A DNA stretch of 8,907 nucleotides from positions 1 to 8,907 of the forward strand of contig DBLB01000083.1 of assembly GCA_002298695.1 (NCBI GenBank), read 5' to 3'. The notes under the pieces are model-generated. The model saw nothing but the letters and a program-made list of their open reading frames with translations. It had not been told where the DNA came from and made no database searches. Positions 1-6,835 of this stretch are shown piece after piece. This DNA is from Clostridiales bacterium UBA735 (GTDB lineage Bacteria > Bacillota > Clostridia > Oscillospirales > Oscillospiraceae). The first letter of the stretch is position 1. Each line of letters opens with the position of its first letter. The translations under genes and the position numbers were made by a program.

Positions 1-670
1 CCATGAAGAACTTCTCCATGAGGGCCTCGTCGGTCTCGGCGACCTGCTCGTTCAGCTCTGCCATGTATTCTTCGATCTTGTCCGCAGCATCGGCGGACAG
101 GGCGATCTCCTTGCCAGCCTCGTCATACGCCTTCTTCGCGATCAGGTCGACCACGCCGACAGCCTTGTCGCCGTTCATGATCGGGAACGTGAAGGGGATG
201 ACAGACGCACCGAACATCTCGCGCAGAGAGTCGAACACATTGAAGAAGTTGGCATGCTCTTCGTCGAGCTTGGAGATGTAGAACATCGCAGGCAGACCGG
301 CCTTGGCAAGGCTCTTCCAGCCCTTTTCGGTGCCGACGGCGATGCCGCCCTTGGCGGTCAGGCAGATGAGGCCCGCGTCCGCCACGCGCAGCGACTGCGC
401 GATCTGACCGGCGAAGTCGAAATAGCCAGGGTTATCGATAAAGTTCAGCTTGCACTTGTTATATTCCACCGGGATGATGGACGAGGAGATGGAATACTGT
501 CTCTTCTTCTCTTCGTCGTCAAAGTCGGAAACGGTCGTGCCGTCGGTGCGCTTGCCGAGACGGGTGATCGCCTTGGTGGTGAACAGCATGCTCTCGCACA
601 GTGCGGATTTGCCGTCGCCGCCATGGCCAAGCAGGCTGATGTTGCGGATGTCATTGGCGGTATAGCCCAT
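1..670 (-). CDS. EF-G-like translational GTPase (paralogue), N-terminal part
   Basis: Partial gene: 223 residues are visible and the C-terminal part lies beyond the left edge. The product is the GTP-binding domain of an elongation factor G-type translation factor. G1 is GHGGDGKS (residues 15-22), G3 is DNPGYFDF (79-86) and G4 is SKLD (133-136). The switch I stretch DFDDEEKKRQYSIS (about 49-62) aligns with the DxxxEExxRxxSI region of EF-G paralogues rather than the RGITI of canonical EF-G. The G3 Tyr83 sits where canonical EF-G and EF-Tu carry the GTPase-activating His of DTPGH, and G3 has Asn80 in place of Thr. I therefore read it as an EF-G-like paralogue (FusA2 type), not the main translocase. 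The ATG start is supported by AGGAG at 682-686 on the minus strand, with a rather long 11-base gap, and by a good promoter upstream. Role in the cell is unknown; a ribosome-associated GTPase is the family expectation. Confidence 0.85.
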   Translation of the reverse strand, partial: MGYTANDIRNISLLGHGGDGKSALCESMLFTTKAITRLGKRTDGTTVSDFDDEEKKRQYSISSSIIPVEYNKCKLNFIDNPGYFDFAGQIAQSLRVADAGLICLTAKGGIAVGTEKGWKSLAKAGLPAMFYISKLDEEHANFFNVFDSLREMFGASVIPFTFPIMNGDKAVGVVDLIAKKAYDEAGKEIALSADAADKIEEYMAELNEQVAETDEALMEKFFM

Positions 671-692
671 AGTTAAAATTTCTCCTTTCTCC

Positions 693-721
693 GGACGCGC
701 CTGCATAGGAGGCTGACGTCC
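693..721 (-). promoter_or_regulatory. Leader hairpin before the EF-G-like gene
   Basis: In the transcript, GGACG pairs with CGTCC and encloses a second stem, GCCT with AGGC around a 7-base loop. The hairpin ends six bases before the AGGAG site and about 22 bases before the ATG, in a leader of roughly 77 bases. It could influence ribosome access, but there is no T-run, so it is not a terminator. Function is inference only. Confidence 0.35.
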
Positions 722-753
722 CTGCGGCAATTCTGAAGCCACTCTTAGCATCC

Positions 754-782
754 ATTATATACGAAATACGAGCGGATTGCAA
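754..782 (-). promoter_or_regulatory. Sigma-A promoter of the EF-G-like gene
   Basis: Reading the minus strand, the -35 box is TTGCAA (777-782) and the -10 box is a perfect TATAAT (754-759), separated by exactly 17 bases. It lies in the AT-rich spacer after the membrane protein gene, so the EF-G-like gene can be transcribed alone even if readthrough from upstream occurs. Predicted transcription start is near 747. Confidence 0.75.
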
Positions 783-828
783 TTAGAATATTAGGCATTG
801 CGGCGAAAATACACAAATTTTTCCGCGC

Positions 829-3033
829 TCAGCGCCGGACGGACAGTCCGGTCATCAAAATCCCCGGCAAAAGCCAGAGCAGCGTGTACAAAAACAGGTT
901 CCAGCAGCTGGCCGACAGCGTCGCGCCCAGGAACGTCAGGAAGCACATCACCAGCACGCCCATCACGCCGCCCATCACGGCGACGGCAATGCTCCCAACC
1001 GCTGCCGCGCGCATTGACCGCGCGCCGGTCACAGCTGCCAGGAAACTCTCCAGCGTCCCGCGCGCCAGCAGCGCGCCCTGCGCCCCGCCGCGCCCCGCAT
1101 CCGGCTCTGAAAGCCGTGCCCGCTCCTCCACCGTCGGAAATTCCACCCGCTCAGAGGCAATTTTGTAGCGCAGCTTCAAAAACTGCGGCGTGATCATGAA
1201 ATCGCGCGTCGCCAGCAGCGGCAGAAGTCCTCCCGTATGCACGGCGGTGTTCAGGCTGTCGCGCACGGCGGCATTCGGTGCATAGTTCAGTGCAAATACC
1301 GCAGCCAAGTCGCCGTTGACCGAGAGATAGACCGCCTGCTTCAGCCGCGTCCCCTCCGGCATGCGCACCTTCATCAGCTTCATGAAGCCGATGGAACCCA
1401 TCAGAATGACATCGCCCTGAATTTCCGCGCCGAGGCCGCCGCCCTCATAGCGTCGGAACGTATCCACGCGGTAATGGCGGCCGTTCTGGCTGTGCATCAT
1501 CTCGTCGAACAGCGGCGTCAGACCGCTGCCCGCCGTCTGCACCACGGCGGAGGCGAAGCCGATGATCTGGCTGACCGACCTGTCAGAGTAAATTTTCATG
1601 CCGTTGAGCGTCACCGTCCCGGCCGGGAACAGATCCTGATCCATGACCGTCACCGCGCACTCGCCCGCAAACGTCCGCGCCCCGCTCCATCCCGCGACGG
1701 CTGCGCCGCGCCGGTAGAGGCGGTTCGCCAGCCGCCGGAACGGCCGGACATAGCTCAAATACAGCCCCGTTGGGAACCCGGCCAGCAGCAGAGCCGCCCA
1801 CGCCCAGAGCAGATTCTGCTCGCCGCGCAGCGTCGCCGGCACGGCCAGCGCCAGCGTCAGGCAGGCCAGCACCGGCGCGTATCCGCGCGCCCAGCGCGTC
1901 GGCGCGTCCGGCATCTCCAGCTTCCGGACAAACTCGTCCCGGTCGCCCGGAATGCGGAACACGCAGTCCATCCCATGCCAGTTCCCCGATCCGCGCACCG
2001 CGCCGGAGGGGTTCGGCATGCTGCATACCGCTTTCATCGTTTTATAATTTGCGCTCTTACGCAGCATGCGCGCCCAGAGCGCCACCGCCATCTGCACAGA
2101 CAGCGCCGCACAGAACGGAATGCGCTGCTGCAGCAGTGCGAACACCGCGTCGGCCAGCGTGACCAACAGCGTCAGCAGCAGCAGGCTGTTCAGATCGAAC
2201 CTGCCGTGCAGCGCCGCCCGCAGTCCGTCCGCCAGCACATCCAGGCAGAGCGCCGCCTGAACTATGAGCGCGACCAGCGTCAGCGCGGAAAACAGCGCCG
2301 TGTGTCCGCCCGTGCCGGGGATCACCCCGCTCATCAGCGTCAGCAGCACCCCCGCGCTGACCGTGAGCAGCAGCGTCAGCAGCAGGCGCAGGCGCATGGA
2401 GTCCGGCCTGCAATAGAACGCATATGCCTCCTCCGGGGACGCAAACGTCCGCTCCGGCTTCTCCTGCCGCTTTTCGCGGCGCTGCGCCTGCCGCGCCTCG
2501 CGCAGCGCAAGCTTTTTCTGCCGCTGCCGCTGGCGCAGTTCTTCCTTGCTCAGGCGGACGCGCTCGCCGTCGTCCGGCGTCGGTTCGCCCTTGTACGTCC
2601 AGATCTTCGGCGGTTCCTCCTTCGCTTCCGGCGCCGTGACCGGCGCAAAGCGCATCGTCTGCGCCGAAAGATCCGGCTGCTTTTCCGCCTTTTCCTCCGG
2701 CTTTTCCGCCGTGCGCACATCCGCCTCCGGCGAAGCCTTCTCCGCAGCCGCCTCCGGCGCCCCGGGCGTCTTCTCCCCGGCGGCCGGCTCCGGCTGCTCC
2801 GGCGCTTTTACCTCCGGCGCTTCGTCTGCCGCAGTGCCGGTTTCGTCCGGTGTCCGGCGGCTCCATCCGCCGAACTCGTTCATGATGTCCTCGAGCGTAT
2901 ATTCGGGCGTCGTCTCTGCAGGCGTTGGATCCATATGCAGTTGTACCGGTTCCCGCTGCCGCGGTTTTGTCTTCTTCATCTGCGCCCTCGGACTTCCAGT
3001 TTCACATACTGTTTTCTGATGAAATTCTTTCAT
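829..3033 (-). CDS. P-type ATPase-like membrane protein, probable pseudoenzyme
   Basis: 734 residues. Residues 1-210 are a Pro/Glu/Ala-rich, probably disordered and cytoplasmic tail with the segment EYTLEDIMNEFGGW (44-57) and a very basic helix (about 162-195). Eight hydrophobic segments follow (about 213-235, 245-268, 281-302, 305-323, 385-401, 407-428, 677-699, 708-729), in the order of a P1B-type heavy-metal ATPase. The region AGFPTGLYLSYVRPFRR (418-434) lines up with the ACPCALGLATP region of TM6, VTVMDQDLF (461-469) with VVFDKTGTL, YEGGGLGAEI (529-538) with the N-domain glycine motif, and LLATRD (606-611) with VMLTGD. The CPC triad is FPT, DKTGT is DQDLF, the actuator loop is about 60 residues with no TGE, and the GDGxND loop is missing, so ATP-driven transport is unlikely. 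The start is uncertain. The first ATG (GGAG 8 bases upstream) lies inside a palindrome; Met19 (2979, GAGG 6 bases upstream) may be the real start. The substrate or partner is unknown. Confidence 0.75.
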   Translation of the reverse strand: MKEFHQKTVCETGSPRAQMKKTKPRQREPVQLHMDPTPAETTPEYTLEDIMNEFGGWSRRTPDETGTAADEAPEVKAPEQPEPAAGEKTPGAPEAAAEKASPEADVRTAEKPEEKAEKQPDLSAQTMRFAPVTAPEAKEEPPKIWTYKGEPTPDDGERVRLSKEELRQRQRQKKLALREARQAQRREKRQEKPERTFASPEEAYAFYCRPDSMRLRLLLTLLLTVSAGVLLTLMSGVIPGTGGHTALFSALTLVALIVQAALCLDVLADGLRAALHGRFDLNSLLLLTLLVTLADAVFALLQQRIPFCAALSVQMAVALWARMLRKSANYKTMKAVCSMPNPSGAVRGSGNWHGMDCVFRIPGDRDEFVRKLEMPDAPTRWARGYAPVLACLTLALAVPATLRGEQNLLWAWAALLLAGFPTGLYLSYVRPFRRLANRLYRRGAAVAGWSGARTFAGECAVTVMDQDLFPAGTVTLNGMKIYSDRSVSQIIGFASAVVQTAGSGLTPLFDEMMHSQNGRHYRVDTFRRYEGGGLGAEIQGDVILMGSIGFMKLMKVRMPEGTRLKQAVYLSVNGDLAAVFALNYAPNAAVRDSLNTAVHTGGLLPLLATRDFMITPQFLKLRYKIASERVEFPTVEERARLSEPDAGRGGAQGALLARGTLESFLAAVTGARSMRAAAVGSIAVAVMGGVMGVLVMCFLTFLGATLSASCWNLFLYTLLWLLPGILMTGLSVRR

Positions 3034-3091
3034 CAGAAAGGCTCCGCCTTTGGTGTAACCGATTGCGTGATTTTGAAAAAATCACGCAATC
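3013..3091. repeat. Block of back-to-back perfect palindromes
   Basis: The block tiles continuously. TTTCTGATGAAA-ttc-TTTCATCAGAAA (3013-3039, 12-bp stem) shares its last AAA with AAAGGC-tcc-GCCTTT (3037-3051, 6 bp). Then come GGT-gta-ACC (3052-3060, 3 bp) and GATTGCGTGATTTT-gaa-AAAATCACGCAATC (3061-3091, 14 bp). Every loop is three bases. Neither strand has a T-run after the stems, so it is not an ordinary terminator. The first stem encodes the MKEFHQK start of the neighbouring membrane protein reading frame. It resembles a REP/BIME-type or other non-coding repeat element; whether it recurs in the genome cannot be seen here. Confidence 0.8.
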
Positions 3092-3112
3092 CCGTCTCAT
3101 CATGATCTTCAT

Positions 3113-3149
3113 ATTAAAAACTTCAATTCTATGAATGAAAGTTTTTAAT
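3113..3149 (-). terminator. AT-rich hairpin after rlmB, possible weak terminator
   Basis: ATTAAAAAC and GTTTTTAAT form the base of a stem continued by TTC/GAA and ATTC/GAAT, with two single-A bulges and a three-base loop: 16 pairs in all. It begins 20 bases after the rlmB stop codon. The U-run is inside the 3' arm rather than after it and the stem is A/T-rich, so termination would be inefficient; it may instead be a 3'-end stabiliser or part of the palindrome cluster next to it. A tandem octamer ATTGAATA x2 (3148-3163) fills the gap to rlmB. Confidence 0.35.
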
Positions 3150-3169
3150 TGAATAATTGAATATCAGTA

Positions 3170-3982
3170 TCAGTCCGCGCGCTGGCGGACCGCTTCATAC
3201 AATAAAATTGCAGCGGCAGCCGACGCATTCAGGGATGAAATGCTGCCACGCATGGGAATACTGACCTTATAATCGCAGCTCTCGGCGACCAGGCGGCTCA
3301 TTCCCTCGCCTTCGTTGCCGATGACGATGGCGGTCGGCCCCCTGAGGTCGGCCCGATAGAGCGGCGTATCGCCGTCGGCAGCCGTGCCGCAGACCCAGAC
3401 GCCGCGCGATTTGAGCTCCTTGATCGTCTGCACCAGGTTCGCCACACGGGCGACCGGCATATATTCCAGCGCGCCTGCCGACGCTTTGCCAACCACTGCC
3501 GTCAATCCGACGCTGCGGCGCTTCGGAATGATGACGCCGTGCGCCCCGGCGCACTCCGCCGTGCGGATGATCGCGCCGAGATTGTGCGGGTCGGACAGCT
3601 CGTCGCAAAGTACGATCAGCGGCGCTTCGCCCCGCCCCTCCGCGCGCGCAAAAATCTCATCCACGCTTGCATAATCGTGCGCCGCCACCATTGCGATGAC
3701 GCCCTGGTGCGCGCCCGTAGCCGACATCTGATCGAGCTTGCGCCGGTCTGTCTCCACAACGACAGCCCCTGCTTCCTTCGCCATTGCGGCCAACCGCGCC
3801 AGTGCCCGGTCGGTGCTGCCCTCGGCGATGTAGACCTTATCGATGGCACGCCCCGCCGCAAGCGCCTCGTTCAGCGCGTTGCGGCCTTCGAGCAGGTTCT
3901 CTGCTGTTTCCGCATCCACACGGCTCTCCCGGCGCTCGGGCCGGGGACGGCGGCTGAAATTCTGATTTTTTCGTTCCTGCAT
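3170..3982 (-). CDS. rlmB: 23S rRNA (guanosine-2'-O-)-methyltransferase RlmB (TrmH/SPOUT family)
   Basis: 270 residues, a normal length. This SAM-dependent SPOUT enzyme is expected to methylate the ribose of a conserved guanosine in the 23S rRNA peptidyl-transferase region (G2251 in E. coli). A basic tail (1-22) precedes the substrate-binding domain, which includes LLEGRNALNEAL (30-41). The three SPOUT motifs are present: SDPHNLGAIIRTA (130-142, with Asn134 and Arg140), AIVIGNEGEGMS (218-229) and GSISSLNASAAAAILLYE (246-263). Together they form the trefoil knot that binds SAM. The frame stays open far upstream through pcp, but the start chosen here (Met of MQERKNQNFS) has GGAG at 3990-3993, seven bases away, and leaves 32 bases after the pcp stop. 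It is the second gene of a pcp-rlmB operon. The assignment to RlmB rather than another TrmH-family 2'-O-methyltransferase rests on overall similarity. Confidence 0.9.
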   Translation of the reverse strand: MQERKNQNFSRRPRPERRESRVDAETAENLLEGRNALNEALAAGRAIDKVYIAEGSTDRALARLAAMAKEAGAVVVETDRRKLDQMSATGAHQGVIAMVAAHDYASVDEIFARAEGRGEAPLIVLCDELSDPHNLGAIIRTAECAGAHGVIIPKRRSVGLTAVVGKASAGALEYMPVARVANLVQTIKELKSRGVWVCGTAADGDTPLYRADLRGPTAIVIGNEGEGMSRLVAESCDYKVSIPMRGSISSLNASAAAAILLYEAVRQRAD

Positions 3983-4014
3983 ATCGTTTCTCCAAATCCA
4001 TTCAGGACATATTA

Positions 4015-4623
4015 TTATTGTGTTTCCGCCGGCAGAATTGCCACGATCGCCGCTTCCAGCGCACGGGCAGCCTCTGCCGTCGGCATGGATGGCATCCCTT
4101 CCCCCGCCTGCTCCGGCGTCGCCGGGACATGCAGGAAGCAGGCACGCAGCCGCGGCTGCCGCTGCGCGGCAAAATGCAGCACACGGTAATAGAGCGCGTT
4201 GCAGACAAATGTGCCCGCCGTATTGGACACCGCCGCCGGAATGCCCGCCGCCCGGATGGCATTGGCCAGATATTTGACCGGAAGCGTGGAAAAATACGCC
4301 GCCGGGCCGCCCGGAACGACCGGCTGCTCCTCCGGCTGCATACCTGCATTGTCGGCGATGCGCGCGTCCATGCAGTTGATGGCCACGCGCTCCGGCGTCA
4401 CCGCCGCGCGTCCCGCCGCCTGTCCGACGCAGAGCACCGCGTCCGGCCGCAGCCGCTCCAGCGCCTGCACCACCGCATCTCCGGCAGCAGAAAACACGGT
4501 GGGCACCTCCAGTTTTTCCACATCCCAGACGCCGATCTTTGCCGGCAGGGCCAGCACCGCCTCGCGCGCAGCATTGACCGTCTCTCCCCCGAAGGGTTCG
4601 AACGCCGTGATAAGCAGCCGCAT
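4015..4623 (-). CDS. pcp: Pyroglutamyl-peptidase I (pyrrolidone-carboxylate peptidase)
   Basis: 202 residues, close to the usual 200-215. A cytoplasmic cysteine peptidase of family C15 that removes N-terminal pyroglutamate from peptides. The N-terminus LLITAFEPFGG (3-13) is the family signature. The catalytic triad is visible as Glu78 in TPERVAIN (76-83), Cys141 in SNTAGTFVCNALYY (133-146) and His165 in FLHVP (163-167). The ATG has GGAGGAG at 4629-4635, five bases upstream, and a promoter lies 36 bases further up. It is the first gene of an operon with rlmB, a pairing with no obvious functional link. Nothing is missing or broken. The gene is divergent from ftsH. Confidence 0.93.
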   Translation of the reverse strand: MRLLITAFEPFGGETVNAAREAVLALPAKIGVWDVEKLEVPTVFSAAGDAVVQALERLRPDAVLCVGQAAGRAAVTPERVAINCMDARIADNAGMQPEEQPVVPGGPAAYFSTLPVKYLANAIRAAGIPAAVSNTAGTFVCNALYYRVLHFAAQRQPRLRACFLHVPATPEQAGEGMPSMPTAEAARALEAAIVAILPAETQ

Positions 4624-4658
4624 CCCGTCTCCTCCGTCCTGCTGATATACCAGGGAAC

Positions 4659-4687
4659 ATTATAACAGCTTTCCCGGCAATACACAA
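4659..4687 (-). promoter_or_regulatory. Promoter of the pcp-rlmB operon
   Basis: On the minus strand the -10 box is a perfect TATAAT (4659-4664), and the -35 box is TTGTGT (4682-4687), 17 bases away. The expected start site is near 4652, giving a leader of about 29 bases. Confidence 0.7.
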
Positions 4688-4699
4688 CCGGAATCTTTG

Positions 4700-4719
4700 C
4701 AAATTCATTTCTTAATTTG
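4700..4719. promoter_or_regulatory. Inverted repeat between divergent promoters, possible operator
   Basis: CAAATT and AATTTG are separated by eight bases, between the pcp and ftsH promoters. Flanking it is a direct repeat CCGGAAT (4688-4694 and 4723-4729), and ACACAA (4682-4687) is inverted as TTGTGT (4717-4722). The layout could be a binding site for a regulator of both directions, but AT-rich spacers give such repeats by chance. No known operator consensus was recognised. Confidence 0.25.
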
Positions 4720-4764
4720 TGTCCGGAATTCACAGAAAATTTACCGTCTGTTTTTGCCCTGTTC

Positions 4765-4793
4765 TTGTAAATTCAGGCTTTGTGTGATAAGAT
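4765..4793 (+). promoter_or_regulatory. Promoter of the ftsH-mscS operon
   Basis: TTGTAA (-35, 4765-4770), a 17-base spacer and TAAGAT (-10, 4788-4793), preceded by an extended -10 TGA. Predicted start is near 4800, giving a leader of about 38 bases that ends in the AGAGGG ribosome site (4825-4830). Confidence 0.65.
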
Positions 4794-4837
4794 ACAAGGC
4801 AAGAAAATTTCACCATTTGCAGAAAGAGGGTGGATTT

Positions 4838-6835
4838 ATGAACAACGATCCCAACAAGAAAAACCCGAACCAGCGCCCGGGGGACAACGGCGACAACCAG
4901 CGTGCCCGCCGGATCCTCGTGCTCGTGGTCGCGGCGCTTGTGGCCACGCTGCTCATCAATACGCTGTATACATCGATCTCCAAATCCTATCTGACCGAGG
5001 TCCGGTATGACGAGTTTCTGACCATGCTGGACAGCGGCGAGATCAGCGAGCTGGAATTCCAGAGCGAGGATCGCGTCGTGTTCGCCAAGAAATCCGACAC
5101 CGATGCCAGCGGAGCCGCGAAAAAACTTTACTATACCGGCCTGATCCCGAATCAGGACACTTCTTCTCTGACAGAAAAGCTGGATGAGATGGGCGTGGAA
5201 TATAACCGCGAGCTGCCGGAAGAAACCAGCCCGATCGTCACATTCATTGTCAGCTGGCTGCTGCCGGTCATGATCATGTACGGCCTGTTCTCGCTGCTGA
5301 TGCGCTCGATGTCGAAGCGCATGGGCGGGTTTGGCGGCATCGGCGGCATCGGCGAGAGTAAAGCCAAGGTCTATATGGAAAAGCAGACCGGCGTGACGTT
5401 TGCAGATGTGGCCGGTGAGGACGAGGCGAAGGAATCGCTCGTCGAGATCATCGATTTCCTGCACAACCCGCAGAAATACACTGCCATCGGCGCAAAGCTG
5501 CCGAAGGGCGCGCTGCTCGTCGGCCCTCCGGGCACAGGCAAGACCCTGCTTGCCAAGGCCGTCGCCGGCGAGGCGAACGTGCCGTTCTTCTCGATCTCCG
5601 GCTCGGACTTTGTGGAGATGTTTGTCGGCGTTGGCGCGAGCCGCGTGCGCGACCTGTTCCAGCAGGCGGCGAAGGTCGCCCCGGCCATCATCTTCATTGA
5701 TGAAATTGACGCGATCGGCCGGACGAGAGACTCGAAATTCGGCGGCAACGACGAGCGCGAACAGACGCTCAACCAGCTGCTGGCCGAGATCGACGGCTTT
5801 GATTCGAGCAAGGGCGTCGTGATCCTCGCGGCGACGAACCGCCCCGAGATCCTCGACAAGGCGCTGCTCCGCGCGGGGCGTTTTGACCGGCGCATCATCG
5901 TCGACCGGCCGAACCTGCAGGGCCGGTATCAGACGCTCCGCGTCCACACGAAGAACATCAAGCTGGCCGAGGACGTCGACCTGCACAAGATCGCGCAGGC
6001 CACGGCGGGCGCGGTCGGCGCGGATCTGGCGAACCTCGTGAACGAGGCGGCGCTGCGCGCGGTGCGCCTCGGGCGGAAGACCGTCAACCAGCAAGACCTG
6101 CTCGTCTCGTTCGAGACGGTCATCGCGGGCACCGAGAAGAAGGGCACCGTCCTGACCGATATGGAAAAGCGCATCGTGTCCTACCACGAGGTCGGCCACG
6201 CGCTGGTCGCGGCGCTTCAGAAGCACACGCAGCCGGTCTCCAAGATCACCATTGTCCCGCACACATCCGGTGCGCTCGGCTATACGATGCAGATGCCGGA
6301 GGAGGAAAAGTTTCTGTCCAGCCGTGAAGAGCTGCTGGTCGAGCTTCAGACGCTGCTCGGCGGCCGTGCGGCGGAGCAGGTCGTATTCGGCATTTCGACG
6401 ACCGGCGCGGCCAACGACATCGAGCGTGCGACCGATCTGGCCCGTAAGATGGTCACGCAGTACGGCATGAGCGAAAAATTCGGGCTGATGGCCCTGTCCA
6501 CCGTGCAGAGTCAGTATCTTGACGGCACAGCGGCGATGAACTGTGCGGATTCCACGGCCAGCGAGGTCGACCAGGAGGTGCAGAAGCTCCTGTCCGCCTG
6601 CTTTGAGCAGGCAAAACAGCTGCTGCGCGAGCATCGCGCCCTGCTCGACGAGATCGCGCTCTATCTGCTGCAAAAGGAGACCATCACCGGCGACGAATTC
6701 ATGGTCTACGTGAACGCCGAAAACAAGAAGCTGGGAGCGCCGAAGGACGAAGCTGCCGACGCCGATGCTTCAAAAGCGGATACCATGCCGGATACGGCAG
6801 ACGGCAAAACGCCGCCCCCGACGGAGGATGCATAA
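4838..6835 (+). CDS. ftsH: ATP-dependent zinc metalloprotease FtsH
   Basis: 665 residues, typical for the family. A hexameric membrane AAA+ protease that unfolds and degrades damaged membrane proteins and some short-lived cytoplasmic ones. A short polar N-terminus precedes TM1 (26-46), an extracytoplasmic domain (about 47-131) and TM2 (132-155). The ATPase domain shows Walker A GPPGTGKT (229-236), pore loop FVG (262-264), Walker B IIFIDEID (284-291) and the second region of homology ending RAGRFDRR (345-352). The protease site is HEVGH (450-454), with the third zinc ligand Asp527 in [10 protein letters not shown] (523-532). Most FtsH proteins read HEAGH; the Val is a mild variant that I associate with some clostridial copies. 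The last 35 residues are an acidic disordered tail. Met1 ([10 protein letters not shown]) is chosen over an upstream ATG because AGAGGG lies seven bases before it and the upstream codons overlap the promoter. First gene of an operon with mscS. Confidence 0.97.
   Translation: MNNDPNKKNPNQRPGDNGDNQRARRILVLVVAALVATLLINTLYTSISKSYLTEVRYDEFLTMLDSGEISELEFQSEDRVVFAKKSDTDASGAAKKLYYTGLIPNQDTSSLTEKLDEMGVEYNRELPEETSPIVTFIVSWLLPVMIMYGLFSLLMRSMSKRMGGFGGIGGIGESKAKVYMEKQTGVTFADVAGEDEAKESLVEIIDFLHNPQKYTAIGAKLPKGALLVGPPGTGKTLLAKAVAGEANVPFFSISGSDFVEMFVGVGASRVRDLFQQAAKVAPAIIFIDEIDAIGRTRDSKFGGNDEREQTLNQLLAEIDGFDSSKGVVILAATNRPEILDKALLRAGRFDRRIIVDRPNLQGRYQTLRVHTKNIKLAEDVDLHKIAQATAGAVGADLANLVNEAALRAVRLGRKTVNQQDLLVSFETVIAGTEKKGTVLTDMEKRIVSYHEVGHALVAALQKHTQPVSKITIVPHTSGALGYTMQMPEEEKFLSSREELLVELQTLLGGRAAEQVVFGISTTGAANDIERATDLARKMVTQYGMSEKFGLMALSTVQSQYLDGTAAMNCADSTASEVDQEVQKLLSACFEQAKQLLREHRALLDEIALYLLQKETITGDEFMVYVNAENKKLGAPKDEAADADASKADTMPDTADGKTPPPTEDA

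Noticed and set aside
450..454. HEVGH in FtsH (residue numbers) as a sign of an inactive protease
   Set aside because: HExxH zinc ligands and the catalytic Glu are intact; Val for Ala at the middle position is compatible with activity.
254..676. 140-codon plus-strand frame opposite the EF-G-like gene
   Set aside because: The minus strand encodes clear G1, G3 and G4 motifs across the same span; the plus frame has no recognisable features.
800..826. Possible terminator after the membrane protein gene
   Set aside because: GCGG and AAAAT pair with ATTTT and CCGC, but with an internal loop and no trailing T-run; too weak to call.
2997..3011. A further CAGT/ACTG palindrome at the left edge of the palindrome block
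   Set aside because: A four-base stem with a seven-base loop is expected by chance; I did not extend the block to include it.
1237..3105. 622-codon open frame on the plus strand
   Set aside because: It lies antisense to the membrane protein gene. It is Arg/Gln/His-rich low-complexity sequence with no recognisable domain, as expected from the third-position GC bias of the real gene.
3983..4708. Upstream extension of the rlmB frame to give a 512-residue protein
   Set aside because: The extra part is Gly/Ala/Arg-rich and overlaps pcp, which has all three catalytic residues. The rlmB start at 3982 has its own ribosome site.
4697..4837. N-terminal extension of FtsH by 47 residues
   Set aside because: It would run through the promoter and the ribosome site, while the later ATG has AGAGGG at seven bases and a normal FtsH N-terminus.
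4730..6673. 647-codon open frame on the minus strand
   Set aside because: It is antisense to ftsH, rich in Arg, Asp, Leu and His, and has no domain. The ftsH frame is unambiguous.
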